From the NCBI RefSeq assembly GCF_902635505.1, contig NC_045428.1, positions 223,278,107-223,342,106 of the forward strand: 64,000 bases of DNA, in the 5' to 3' direction. A model generated the notes under the pieces. The model ran no database searches and was not told where the DNA came from. It saw only the letters and a list, made by a program, of their open reading frames with translations. The position numbers and the translations under genes are program-made. How positions within the stretch are numbered: the stretch's first letter is position 1; the number at the start of each line of letters is the position of its first letter. Of the stretch, positions 27,170-39,239 are shown one piece after another. This DNA is from Sarcophilus harrisii (Eukaryota > Chordata > Mammalia > Dasyuromorphia > Dasyuridae).

Positions 27170-29010
27170 GCCCTTTTTGGCCTTGCTACCTAATGTTGGA
27201 ATTGTCATTTAGTAGCACATATGGAAAAAAAAAAAAAAGCAAAATCCACGATTCAGGGCATTTTCTCTAATACACTGAAAAGACTTTCCCTCATCATGTT
27301 TCATTTCAAATCTCTAGTTTCTTATAGAGAGAATTGAGGTCTAATTCAAGTAATATATTTAAATAGTTTGAGAGAGAGGTCAAAATTGGGAAGAGAAAGG
27401 TGAATCAGGTTACTCTTGCTTTTATGAATAATGTTTCTCTTAATAGTGAGATATTTCATTCATTGGGGTATAATTATTTCTATCACAACTTCATTCCTTG
27501 AAGATGATATAGTTGTAGTTTTATAGATCAGAGTAAATCATTCCTTTTTATTCAGGAACAAAGAGTCAATGGCAAAATTTTTAAAAGAAATTTTGAAATG
27601 CTTAAATGATACTTATTCCATTTAGTGAAAATTATATTAAAAATAAGCTTTTTTAAACTAATAAGAATTGCTTGTTGTCTTAATAGTGGTGAATAATTGC
27701 TTTTGTTTGTTTTTGATGGAATTCTTTCAGTCATTTCTTAGTTACCTAGTTTGGAGGCAATGGAGATTCAAATGCCTATAGCAAAGTTCATATATCAAAG
27801 ATAAGGTGACACTTTGTCCTGAATTTGACTTAAATAGCAAGCCCTACATCAGAGTCGCTACCTGAGAACCAAGTAGTAGTCGTCAAATGGGAAATATGAC
27901 TAGTTTGCTAATGTTAAGGAGAGAGGGTCAATAAGGCCCATCAACTTAGAGGCAGAAATGTCCAGGGTTGTTTTTCAGCTGCCTATCTGAATGACATTTA
28001 TCTCCTTATATGAGATAGGTAATGACAGTTCTACCTACCAACTTCTCTCCTCATTTATCTTTCTTGGCTTTTGAATGAGGAGGATGGAGACCTCAAAAGT
28101 CAACAGGGCTCAGTATTTTTTCTTTCTTTCTTTCATCATTTTCCTCAGGGGGATAATGTTTGAAAGGAGGAATTATTTTTCTATTTTAGCAACCAGGAGG
28201 AAAACTGAAAGAAAAATTTGCTCAAGTATGGCACTCAATAATATGAGTACCTATTAGTGGACATTTAATTTCTAATTTCTCAGCCTTTGCCCAGAACAAA
28301 ATTTAATTATTTAATATCTGTACAAATAGAGAAATTAAAAACTTTGCTAGGCTACAGTATTAATAGAGATTATCAGTTACCTAGAGAGGCAAATAAATCT
28401 CATACCTCTTGAACTTAGCTTTCTAGGACCATCATTATGGGAAATGTGTATGTATATATGTAAGCATTTTAAGGGATTATATTTGTGTTGGGTGTGGTAA
28501 GTGAAAGTAGACAATAAAACAGAAGTATAAAAACAAATGCCCCATGAATGACTGGTAAATTCTAAAAAGAATCAATTAATATAAAAGTAGAAATGTATTA
28601 AAGTAGAAATCATGGAGATGATGCTTGCAAATAATCGGTTTTGCAAAATACATAATGAGACACTATATTTGATGCTTCAAAGTGAAGTGCTGTGACTCTT
28701 TTACACTTACTGTAACAAGTTTGTTCAAAATAGAATGTGTCATATGGATAAAGCAATCAAAGGATTAAAAAAGTACCTTGTTGTTTTACAGTTTATCACT
28801 GTTTTAATCATATGTCATTTGTCATTCTTTTCTCCTCTGACCTGGAAAAATAGGAGTTACAAGGATGCAAGAAAAGGAACCATTCCTCCTAGACCCACTA
28901 ATGATCTAACCACTTAATTACCCATTTTGTAGATTTTCTAAGACCAAATGGCTTCCCCCACAGCAACTAGTGTAAAACATAACATCTTAAGCCTGTGGGT
29001 TTAGGCAAAA
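27170..29010. other. AT-rich intron, no recognised repeats
   Basis: 1.8 kb with no repeat I can name; contains poly-A runs only. Confidence 0.45.
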
Positions 29011-29016
29011 TGAAAT

Positions 29017-29086
29017 ATTTTTAGAATTAGCCTAAATAAAACATAAGTGGAAAGATTTATGTTTTATTTAGGCTAATTCTAAAAAT
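29017..29086. repeat. Perfect 30-bp inverted repeat (hairpin, 10-nt loop)
   Basis: Left arm 29017-29046 and right arm 29057-29086 are exact reverse complements around gtggaaagat (29047-29056). Both arms carry ttagcctaaataaaacataa or its complement. There is no flanking TA or other direct duplication. The arms have no mismatches, so the structure is recent or maintained. Confidence 0.95.
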
Positions 29087-29214
29087 CATATGTAAAAAAA
29101 GTATGTGATATGTTTTAAATACAATGGTTTGATATATTTTATACCAATTTCCTATATCTATTTAGAGATTATGCTCCAGAGTTTATTTTATTAATCACTT
29201 GAAGTATTCATCTT

Positions 29215-31020
29215 CATTCTACTCTAAACACAAGTCTTTTGGGATTTAAAAACTGCTAAAAGGACAAATGAGCCAAATGAGCTCATGAGCATTCCTTCTT
29301 CATCTCTTCTCAAGCCATCCATGACTCCCTCTACCTCCACTCTCTCAGCTGAAAATCTTTTATCAGATTTTGCAGAAAATAATCAAGACTATAATTTTCC
29401 ATGGGATCTTTTTTTCTCTCCTCTTCCTTGTATGGATCACTCAGAAATCTTTTGCCACTATCTCACTATTAAGTGACCTTACTCATTGCCAAGACTAATC
29501 TCTGTATTTGATTAAGAGACTCATTCTATCCCTTCTCCAATTTATTCCCTTTGTTATTCCAATACTTTAACTTATTTTCAATCTTTCTCAGTTTCCTGGT
29601 TTATTCCATTCTCCTTACAAACATTTCCATGTCTTCCTCATCCTGAAAAAAAATCCTCTCTTCATCATTCCATCTCTGATTTCATTTTATATTTGTGTTC
29701 TTTGTAGCTAAACGCTTTAAAAAGGTCATCTTCAATAGGTGCCTCTATATTTTTCTCTTCTTGTTCTCCTCTTAATACCTTACAGTCAGTTTCCAACATT
29801 ATTTTTCCACCAAAACTACTCTCCCCAAAATTACTAATGATCTCTTAGTTGCCAAATCCAGTAACTTTTTCTCTATCTTCATCCTCCTTGATCTCATTGC
29901 AAATTGTAATGGTTGATCAGTCTCTCTTGATACTCTCATCTTTTTAGGTTTTCTGATACTCTTCTGATTCTCATTCTACCTAACTTCCCTCTCCTATTCT
30001 TTTTTCTTTGTTGTATCCTCTTCTAGATCATGCCTTCTAACTATAGGTATCCCTAAGGGCTTGGTCTTGAACCTTCTTCTCCCTCTATGCTACACTACTT
30101 GATGATTTTATTAGTTTTCATGAATGTAATTACCAGCTCATGCTGATGAATCTCACATCTAATTATCTTACCCAGAACACTATGCTGACTTCCAGCTGTT
30201 TTCTAGATATCTATAACTGAATTTCCAATAGTCATCTTAAATTCAATATGTCCAAAATGGAACTTATCTTTCCCCTGGCTGATCTGTCACCAAAACCTGT
30301 CAGTTTTATCTTTGCAACATTAGATTGAAACAGATATACTTCCTTCTCTCTTCTGACACTGACATCATTCTAGGGCTTGTCCTCATCATCTCATTCATGG
30401 ACTATTGCAATAGCCTGCTTGTGAGTCAGCCTGTCTCAACTCTCTTCCTATCCCAATCCATCCTACATTTAGCCACTGAAGTGATTTTGTGCCACCTCTT
30501 CCCCTTTATCAGTAAATTGTAATGACTTCCTATAACCTCCAAGACCAAATACAAAATGCTGTTGTTGACTTTCAAAAACAAACCTTCATGACATAGCCCT
30601 ACTTTTGTCCTTGCAGTCTTTTCACATCTTACTCTAAATAAATATACTCTTTGATTCTGTGACAATGGCTTCCTGGATGTTCCACAAACAAGAAACTCCT
30701 GGCTCTGGAAATTTTCTCCACTTAATCCTGTATGCAGTGATCTCCATCCCCCATCCCGCCTACTGACCTCCCTAGTTTCCTTTAAGTTTAAATTAAAATC
30801 TCTTCTTTGCTATCCCCTTTTAGTTCTCCCCTCTGTTTATTACTTCTTATTTATCCTTTATACCATTTGCTTTGTATATATTTGTTAAACTGTTGTCTTC
30901 TCCTGTTATAGTGTTAGCTCCTTAAGGACAAGAATATTTTGTTTCTTTTTGTATCCCAGTGCTTATTACTGTAACAGGGACATAGTAAATACTTAATAAA
31001 TATTTATTGATTTATTGCTA
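29215..31020 (+). repeat. L2 LINE, long copy (about 1.8 kb, to 3' end)
   Basis: Follows L2 order from mid ORF2 to the 3' end: attactaatgatctcttagt (VTNDLL), ggcttggtcttgaaccttct (GLVL), tatggactattgcaatagcc (DYCNSLL) at about 30395, ccaagaccaaatacaaaatg, and the terminal gttagctccttaaggacaag and aatacttaataaatatttat. The 30325-30522 frame reads IISFMDYCNSLL, the conserved L2 motif. Coding capacity is broken. Confidence 0.85.
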
Positions 31021-31344
31021 TTTAATGGAGAAAGGATTTACAAAAACTTTCTTTCCCTTAAAAAATGCTTGTAATATGTGAAATCTTTTGCTTTCTATTT
31101 CTTGCCTTTATTTTGCTTTGTTTGCTTACAAATGTTCTGAAAGAAGTCAGATTTTTTTCCAGTGTAACCTATGTCACTCTCTCACAATTTGATATAGAAA
31201 AAATATTAGAATATAAGAATATAGAAAAATATTAGAATAGAAAAATATTACACACTCTTTTTACCTTTCTCTAATTTCTTTCACTTCAGGGTTGCAAAAA
31301 TAAATATAAATATTTCAAATGGTTTCATTACTAGATTTAAAAAG

Positions 31345-31485
31345 TCAGTATGACATAATGAAAGGACTGTGAGATTTGTAATAAGGATAGTTGAGTTTAA
31401 ATCCTGCTTTTGAGATACTGGGAAAGTCACCACTTCTATGTAGCCCTCATTTTCCATATCAATAAACTGAAGGTATTGGACTGCA
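31345..31485 (+). repeat. MIR-type SINE
   Basis: cagtatgacataatgaaagg, tgagtttaaatcctgctttt and tcaataaactgaaggtattg. Confidence 0.65.
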
Positions 31486-31489
31486 TAAT

Positions 31490-31705
31490 AGTAACTGACA
31501 TTTATGGAATGTTTTGAGTTTCACAAATCATTAATATCAGTTGTCACATCTTATTTGAACAATAACCTTGGAAATTAGCTACTAAAAATATCTTCTTCTT
31601 TGACAAAGAGACTGAGCTTTATGAATATAGAGTATCTTGGGCACTTTCACACAGCTAGTTAGTGATAGAGATGGAATTCTAGGACCCCATTGCTGCTACA
31701 TTAAT
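31490..31705 (+). repeat. MIR-type SINE
   Basis: tcttatttgaacaataacct, tttcacacagctagttagtg and atagagatggaattctagga. Confidence 0.7.
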
Positions 31706-33095
31706 ATTTTTTAGCTATATCATGTTATTCTAATGTCTCTTCTAAATCTAAAATATTTTATTATGATGATGCTAACTAAATAGTGATTTTTAAAAAGGCA
31801 ACTGATGAAAAAATCAGAATTGTTCTGAGACAGTAAGTTAGGGATAGAAGCAACTAGAGATAGGCATGGGCCATTTTAAAGCTAATTGTTTTATTGGCAT
31901 TGTTGACACAGTAATAGACCTTGTTTATAACCATGCTTGCATTTTGGTGTGTAGCTTGAATGGAAAGTATTAGTGGCTATCATAACAAACACAAAGTTTG
32001 TGAGATAGGAGAAATCTGATAAATGGTCATCTTGTCTGACAATTTCCATGTACTGCCTCTTATCTAGTATTCACTTTCTGTCCTGAATTTATTCTTTATT
32101 CTGATTATCCCTTGTTTCAGCCCCGCATTTTCTGATACTGAAAACAAAGTCTGATACCAATTCAATCTGGAGACTTTGGTATATGAGGATTTGACTCCTC
32201 ATCCGGGGCCATATCATTTCTCTAGTAAGTGATCACCCTTTCTTCAGCAAAGTGTTTGTCAAGTCACCAATAGAGATTGTCTTTTGTCCAGGTAGTATGT
32301 GATGTGTTTCTTTTTTTAAAAGGAACTTATGAGTCATCTAGAACATAAAGAGAAAGAAAAGGTAAGAAAGAGATAACTCAGGTGGGGGAATAATTAAAAA
32401 TCACATAATGACAAAAATTAGTATAGGAGAAAGATAGCAAGAATATCTGTATTCTAAATACCAGCTGAATGACTGCTAGAAACATGAGATCAGGATCCTT
32501 GAAAAAGACTTAGTTAAAAATAACACTTGTTCATATTTATCTTGAGAAGTTTAAAGCTATTCCTTTATAGAATCATTGACAGATATAATTTATTTCTCAG
32601 ATCTTTAGTCAAAAACTTTATTCTTTATTCTCTCTATATTTTAAACTCCTATTGGAATTAATGTTATATAATATATTTGAAAATTAGTAATAGAAAACAT
32701 GTATACTGATTCATAAATATAGGTATAAAACTCCATCTCTTGTTTGAAGAAGCTCACTTTTTTGCTTTTGAAAGTAAAAGGAAAGAAACAGCAAATAGAA
32801 TATTCAGCCCAATGCTGTATCTACATCCTAAGGATACAAAACTAAAAATGAAATAATACCTTTCCAAAGGAGATTTTATTTTCCTTTGGAATGCAATATG
32901 TAAACAGATTAGTATACACATGATAATTTGAAGAGGAATAATTGACCACTGAAACTTGGAGGGGATCCTGAAAGACTTTTCATAGGATTTGGCGCAGGAA
33001 TTGAGGTTTAAAAAATAAGGCTTCCAACAGGTAGAAATGAAATGGGAGTTCACCCCAGTCACTGGGAAAAGATTGAATAAGATAGATATCAGAAA
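31706..33095. other. Intron with nothing recognised
   Basis: No named repeat; a 102-codon minus-strand frame at 32754-33062 looks like chance. Confidence 0.4.
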
Positions 33096-33099
33096 TAGA

Positions 33100-33350
33100 T
33101 TCTTAGTTTGAGGAACACAAAATGAATCAATTTGGCTGGAATAATAAGCCTAGAAATAAATCTAGAAAAGTAGCCTGGAGTCAAAATGTGATATAGTTCA
33201 AAATGTTAGGATGAGGAGGTGACATTTTCTACTAGAAGCAATAGGAAGACACTGAATGCTGGTGAGAGGGGGAAAAGATTATCAGAGATATCCTTTGGGG
33301 GATTGTTTTGGCAGTTATGAGAGCATGAATGAGAAAAAAAGGAGAAAAAT
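33100..33350 (-). repeat. Possible L2 antisense fragment
   Basis: aatttggctggaataataag and gaagcaataggaagacactg resemble the antisense L2 blocks aatgggaagcca; weak. Confidence 0.35.
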
Positions 33351-33528
33351 AAAATCCATGAGAACCCTTGAGCCCACTTCTTTAGGCTTGGGAATATTAA
33401 TCTTCTACATATTTTTTCTCTTCTTTTCAATTTCACCTATGAATGATACTTGATGCTAGTAGTTCTTGCATGTCTATATTATCCAAATTCATTTTAAATA
33501 TTCATGCTGTGTATTTTATTTTGTTATC

Positions 33529-33735
33529 AGAATAGATTCACACAGGGTAGCTAGGTGGCACAATGGATAGAGCACCAGCCCTGAAGTCAGAAAGAGCTGA
33601 GTTCACATCTGGTCTCAGACACTTAAGTCTTCCTAGCTCTGTGATCCTGGGCAAGTCACTTAACCCCAATTGCCTCAGCAAAAACAAAACAAAACAAAAC
33701 AAAACAAAACAAACAAACAAAAGAATAGATTCACA
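33529..33735 (+). mobile_element. tRNA-derived marsupial SINE with perfect 14-bp TSD
   Basis: Head gggtagctaggtggcacaat, then gatagagcaccagccctgaa, gtgatcctgggcaagtcact and cttaaccccaattgcctcag, ending in an (AAAAC)n tail. Identical agaatagattcaca copies at 33529-33542 and 33722-33735 flank it. Near-consensus text makes this the youngest-looking SINE in the window. Confidence 0.95.
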
Positions 33736-33811
33736 GATTCATTATAATCAAATCTGCTCCACAACCAGTCTTGGAAGAAAGTGTGTTTATGGGCAAGGGA
33801 GGGGAGAGGAA

Positions 33812-34055
33812 ACAAGCAATAATTAAGCACTTACTATGTACCAAATATTGTGTTTTAGTACTTTATAAACATTATCTTATTTGATCCTCATAATAATCTT
33901 AGAGAGTAATTGCTATTACTAATCCCATTTTAATAAAGGAAACTGATTAGAGAAAGGTTAACCTAGACAGAGTCTCACAGCTAGTGTTTGAAGTCAAGAA
34001 TTGTGGCTCTAAATCCTGCATTTTATCTACTGCACCACAGAGCTGCCTTTATATT
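33812..34055 (+). repeat. MIR-family SINE
   Basis: taagcacttactatgtacca, cttatttgatcctcataata, gtctcacagctagtgtttga and tttatctactgcaccacaga. Confidence 0.8.
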
Positions 34056-34059
34056 ACTT

Positions 34060-34725
34060 TTACAAGGTTACCCAAAGTATTTTAGTGGTAGGATTCTGTA
34101 AGGTCATTCCTTTAGACATACATAGGCACTTAAATTAGTAGCAAATGCAATAAAGAAATGATCTTGATCTCAGATATATTGATATCAGGGCTCTGGTTAT
34201 GTCCGCTTTGCGAAATAGTTGAGAGCTGGAGGTATTCCTCAGCAATGAAATAGGATCTTAGTGGGCAGGTCACAAAGACCCAATGTTTCAAAACAAAGAA
34301 TAATTTGTTACAACTTATTAAAGAGGGTTAAATCTATTTCAAAGTATTTCACAGAGATAATTCTTAGAAAAGCCATCTGACACTAGAAAGACAAATAGCT
34401 ACTGCTCTAGAAACCTAGGTGAAGAATGAAAGGAGAGAAAAAAGGGATAAGAAGACCATCACTATGGAACTGGTCAAATAATAGAATGCTGGTACAAATA
34501 CACAATTCAAAAAAATCCAGCAAAAATAAATAATTATTAAGTTTTTTTCTGTGTTTTTTTTTTTTTCACAAAGACTAATACAAAATTTTAGGGAATGAGA
34601 AGATGAAATAAAAAAAAAGCATAAAAAATAAAACACATGAAAAGGGAGGGCAATATGTCAGTTTTAAATAACTTATTTCATGACCTTTCAGATTTAGAAT
34701 TTTTAGTGTTTTTTATTATTATTAT
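34060..34725. other. AT-rich intron, nothing recognised
   Basis: Only A/T runs. Confidence 0.4.
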
Positions 34726-34727
34726 TT

Positions 34728-34962
34728 GTGTTCAGTCATTTCAGTTCAACTCTACAATCTTGTTCGGAGTTTTTTGGCAAAGATCTTAGAGTGATTTGAC
34801 ATTTCTTTTTCTAGGTCATGTTATGGATAAAAAACTGAGGCAAACAGGCTTATGTGACTTGCCCAGGATCATACACAAGTGTCTGAAGCCAAATATGAAC
34901 TTAGGAAAATGATTCTTCCTGATTCTTACCCCAATTCTTAACCCACCCAGCTGTCCTATTTT
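34728..34962 (-). repeat. tRNA/CORE SINE (MAR1/WSINE-like)
   Basis: Antisense: gtgttcagtcatttcagttc, aaaactgaggcaaacaggct, tgtgacttgcccaggatcat and acccacccagctgtcc. Confidence 0.85.
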
Positions 34963-35264
34963 TCTGTTTCAATCTAAAACTAATCTGAAGTCTGATCATT
35001 TTTCTATTACATTTAGGTCTTATTTTGGGACAATAAAAAACTACCTCAGTGAATTCTGAATATGTTAGCTGCATATTTTTAATTTAAATATTAAAATTTA
35101 AAAATCCATGGCAAAATGGTTGATTATATTAGAATTAAATGTATTATATTTGTGGCATTAAAAATACTATGTAGATTTCCATGGCTTCTTGATTTTTCTC
35201 CTAAAAAGTTTTTTTTTATGAGTTCGTTTATCTACATAAATGCATATACAATTATGGGCTTTTA

Positions 35265-35517
35265 GATAGCAACTAAGTGGCTCAGGGCTAGATGGTGCAG
35301 GAGATAGAGTGTCTAACTAGAATCAGGAAGACTTGAATTAAAATTTGGGCTCAGACATATACTAGCTATGTAACTCTGAGAAAATCACTTAACCCCATTT
35401 ATCTTGGTTTCCTCATCTGTGAAATAAACTGGAGAAGGAAATAGCAAACGACTCCAGAATTTTTGTCAAGAAAACACCAAATAAGATCACAAAGAATCAG
35501 ACATGACTCAATAACAA
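35265..35517 (+). repeat. tRNA/CORE SINE (MAR1/WSINE-like)
   Basis: gatggtgcaggagatagagt, actctgagaaaatcacttaa, gaaggaaatagcaaacgact and agaatcagacatgactcaat. Confidence 0.88.
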
Positions 35518-35719
35518 TCCTTTCTTCTAAACTGTGATTACTTCATTTTGTTATTATGGACATTTGAAGTTTATACCAGGAGAGTGTAAGCTTTGGCAGG
35601 TCTTATCAGGAAAAATTTGATTCCATTTTGGAAGGTCAGTGATGCAAGAATCAGAAGAGTTAAGTTTATTACTGTTTATTGCTTTTCTTCTTTCATAGTC
35701 TCTTACTCTTACTTTATAA

Positions 35720-35965
35720 GGTTTCTAGGTGGAACAATGAATTGAAGAATTATGCCCAGGCTTAGAAAGACTTGAGTTCAAATATGACCTCAGAATTTCA
35801 TTGGCTATGAGATGCTGAGAAAGTTAGTTAGTCTGCCACGGTTTCCTTGGTTTTAAAAGTGAAATCATATCTTATAGGTTTGTGATGAGAATTAAATAAA
35901 GTAATATTTGTGAAGTGTTTAGAACAGTGCCTAGTATGGAGTAGTTGCCTAATAAATTCTTATTC
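35720..35965 (+). repeat. MIR/tRNA-type SINE
   Basis: tttctaggtggaacaatgaa head; tttgtgatgagaattaaata and agaacagtgcctagtatgga end blocks. Confidence 0.7.
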
Positions 35966-36149
35966 AATCCCATTGCTCTTTCTCCTGCCAAAAGCCAGGT
36001 AGGTAATAAATGATTGACTTGCCTTAGTGATAATTCCATCTTCCAAAAGGTGAAGAAACCAGTAAGAAGTTAATTTTCTTCTAGAGAATTTTTAAACTGA
36101 TGAAGAAGATTGGGTATTGGGATGTTAAAAGTTATAGACATTTGTATGA

Positions 36150-37400
36150 TTTGAATCCTAGATAGAAAAAAAGAGTAAATATGAATATAATCAAACCTAG
36201 AATTCAGGAAATCAAAATTCATCATTCAGAGAGAGGATAATAGGTTCTTAGATCTCAAAAGAAATTCTAGAAACATGTAATGTAATCATCTAGAAATAGA
36301 TGTAATGGTTAAAACAAATCAATATGGCTATGTAAAGAAATTATACCAGAGTAACCTCATTTTCTTTTTTCAGGATTACTAACTATATAGATAAGAGAAA
36401 CTGTGTGAATATAGTTTACCTGGAATTTAACAAAATCTTTGATAAGATGTTCTATGCTATAATTGTGGAGAAAATAGAGTGATATGGATTAGATACTGAA
36501 AATTTGATGGACTGAGAACTGTTTATATATGGCTATAAAAGCTATAATGAGGATTTCAGTGGAAAGGCTAGGAATCTCTGCTTACCCCTATTCTATTTAA
36601 TCTTTTTTTTATCAATGATTTGAATAAAAACATAAATGATGTATTTATAACCCATAACCCATAACAAAAAGGAGTGGAAGGTCCAACGGATGCTAAAAAA
36701 AATCTTGACAGGCTAAGACATTAGGGTGAAAATAATAAGATGAAAATTAATAGGTATAAATATAAAGTTTTGCACATGAGTACAAAAATTCAAGTCCACA
36801 AAAATAGAATAGGAGACATAGTTAAGAGGAGTTATTCTGTAAAAGATATACATTTTAGTTCACTACAAGTTCATTGAGTCAGCAAGATGGAGTAATGTCC
36901 AAGAAAGCTAATGCGATATTCAACTGCATTTAGAATGATGTATCTTCTAGTAATAAAGAAGTGATCATATTTCTGCAATTCACCCACATCAAGCATCATC
37001 CAGAATACTTTATTTAGTTCTTAGAATCAACGACATTAATAAGTTTCAGAACATTCAGATTAGTGAATGAACTTTCTTCCATGTCTTCTGAGAATTGTTG
37101 AAGAAACTGGAAATGTTTAGTCTATAGAAGAATTAGGGTCATGATAGCCGACAGCCGACTTCAAGTATTTGAAGTACTGTAATATGGAAAAGGAATTAAG
37201 AATTGTTCTCTTTGGTCCCAGGGACACAGAACAAGGAGTTATGGGTGAAATTTGCAAAGAGGGAAATTTAGTACTGATTTCAAGGAAAAAAATCCTAATA
37301 ATTAGAGCTGTCCAAAAATGAAGTAACTTGTCTCAGTGACCTTCTGATCTAAAAGTTAAAAGATCTCAGGAACCCTGTAAAACTCATTTAGTAGAGTGAT
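36150..37400 (+). repeat. CR1/L3-like LINE, long degenerate copy (reverse transcriptase to 3' region)
   Basis: Runs in the order of a CR1/L3-type ORF2: aaatcaatatggctatgtaa (nqhGF), atatagtttacctggaattt (IVYLdF), tctatttaatctttttttta (LFNxFIxD), attcaactgcatttagaatg, aaactggaaatgtttagtct (LGMFSL), tttcaagtatttgaagtact (fKYLK) and agagctgtccaaaaatgaag. Many breaks; not coding. Confidence 0.8.
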
Positions 37401-37436
37401 AGATCAAAATCAAGATTACAATTAAATCGAGATAGA

Positions 37437-37550
37437 GGGTATTAAGATAACCTAAAAAAGAAAAGAAAAGAAAAGAAAGTATAGGTGTAAGTTTGTATAG
37501 TATAGGTGTATAGTATGTAAGTATAGGTGACTGTAGGAGTTGGACATTAA
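37437..37550 (+). repeat. (AAAAG)n run and degenerate GTATAG tandem repeat
   Basis: aaaagaaaagaaaagaaaga then several copies of gtataggtgt. Confidence 0.85.
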
Positions 37551-37822
37551 ATGGGACAAGAGATATGAAAGTATCTTGAGGAGATGGCAGGCTAAAATAA
37601 ATGTTTTTAAGAATGAAAAAGACATGCTTATGCCTTTAGATATATTATCATCTCTCTTCTTTGTGTGACTTTCTTCATATGTAAATACATCATATGTATA
37701 TAAACATTAAAACACAAATATAAAACCTCAGATTTTGGAGATATCATATAAAAATCCATAAGATTATTTTCAATATTATTAATTTATGAGTTTTCACATT
37801 CAAAAGATGTTATTATTAACAG

Positions 37823-38108
37823 GTGGCAAATTATTGTCTTGTACCTATGCCAGTTATGATGTCATATACTTATACCACTAAGGTTTATGGTATGAGTTCT
37901 GAATTGTACTGGGATAAGTAGATTGGATTCTATACTTAATTTAACACCAATATGGTGAAACCCTGCAAACAGGAGGCCATTAGGTTGCCTAAGGAGGGGG
38001 AGGGAAATAAGCCCCCCAAGAGAACCAACAGGTCAAAGCTGCTATGCCAATCAGTAGTAATATCAGGCCTATGGGTAAGTACTAGACTTTTAGCCTGAGT
38101 GATATATG
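37823..38108 (+). pseudogene. 7SL (SRP) RNA pseudogene
   Basis: Preserves the diagnostic S-domain string aggttgcctaaggagggg exactly (37982-37999), preceded by caatatggtgaaaccc (7SL: caatatggtgacctccc). It is followed by acaggtcaaagctgct and caatcagtagtaatatcagg (7SL: gcaggtcaaaactcccgtgc and gatcagtagtgggatcg). Weaker similarity to the 5' Alu domain runs back to about 37823 (ggtggc, gagttctg blocks), and forward to cctgagtgatata. The order and total length of about 286 bp fit the whole 300-nt RNA. It is diverged, with no poly-A tail seen, so a dead copy. Comparison is with the human 7SL sequence from memory. Confidence 0.82.
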
Positions 38109-38111
38109 GAT

Positions 38112-38330
38112 AGCTGTAGCTAGGTGGTAGAGTAATTGCTAGGCCTGGAGTCAGGTAGATCAGAAATCAAATCTGGCCTGAAACACAAGTCATTTGGCCC
38201 GGCTTACCTCAGTTTCCATATCTGTCAAATGAGCTAGAGAAGGAAGTGACAAACCACTTTAGTATCTTTGACAAGAAAATACCAAGTGGGATCACAAAGA
38301 GTGGAACATGACTGAAGAACAACAAGAAAT
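38112..38330 (+). repeat. tRNA/CORE SINE (MAR1/WSINE-like)
   Basis: tagctaggtggtagagtaat, gagctagagaaggaagtgac, aagtgggatcacaaagagtg and gactgaagaacaacaa. It starts right after the 7SL copy. Confidence 0.88.
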
Positions 38331-38334
38331 CTCA

Positions 38335-39180
38335 AAAAAAGTAACCATCTTAGAAGAAAAAGAATAAAAACTTCACTTTGACAGTAAGACATAATTATAA
38401 AGCCAACAATTTTGTAAGATTTGGGAAATTTTTATGATTTCTGAGATTTTTTTAAAGTTAATTCCAAATTTATTATAAACACAAAATGCTGTCCATCTGT
38501 ATATATTTAGATAAACTAGAATTCTATTTATTTTCTATTCCTTCTCATTTCCTACCATTCTCATATATCATGTTATTTCCTTAGAAGCTTTCTACCTTCC
38601 ATCCTTAAAACATTTCCTGAAATTTTAGTTACTCCAATAAAACTTTTTGACTGGTTAATTCAGTTTTTTTCCTCAATAGTTGATCCTGTGTATTTCTTCC
38701 TGTTCATTTATATTAGTTCTTTTATTTGAATAAGGGGGGAAAAATACAGTTCTTATTCATTTAGAAATTGTGTTAATATTTTCAACTGTCTTACATATCA
38801 TTAATATTTCCAACTATGTTTATCTAAATTTTCTTTCAAATAGCAATTGTCTCTGGATGAGGACAGTGTCTTCTAATTCCCTTTATGTGTTAGTTAGAAT
38901 ACTGAATATAACATCTCACTTTTATTCCACACTTTAAACATTTACAAGCATCTGTCAAAATAACTGTGTGGAATATGCAGTAAAAAATGACATTGTCCTT
39001 GTATTATATATTTAAAAAATAGCAACAATAAATTTTGGAGAAGGGACTATTCTGGGGAAACACATATTTAAATACCAGAGCTAGGATCTAAATTCAGTTT
39101 TCCAGAGTGTTTTCCGTTGTACCATGGTTTTTATTTCTCTTCTGTATTCTTCCCTGCCTTTCAACTCTCCCCATTGTGGG
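38335..39180. other. AT-rich intron, nothing recognised
   Basis: No named repeat or gene. Confidence 0.4.
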
Positions 39181-39181
39181 T

Positions 39182-39183
<2 letters not shown>

Positions 39184-39222
<39 letters not shown>

Positions 39223-39236
39223 TATATATGCGCACA
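39184..39236 (+). repeat. Alternating purine-pyrimidine run (GT)n(GC)n(AT)n, Z-DNA type
   Basis: 53 uninterrupted alternating bases: about 14 GT units, five GC units, four AT units, then GCGCACA. GC-rich alternation in the centre is the strongest Z-forming sequence class. Confidence 0.9.
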
Positions 39237-39239
39237 ATT

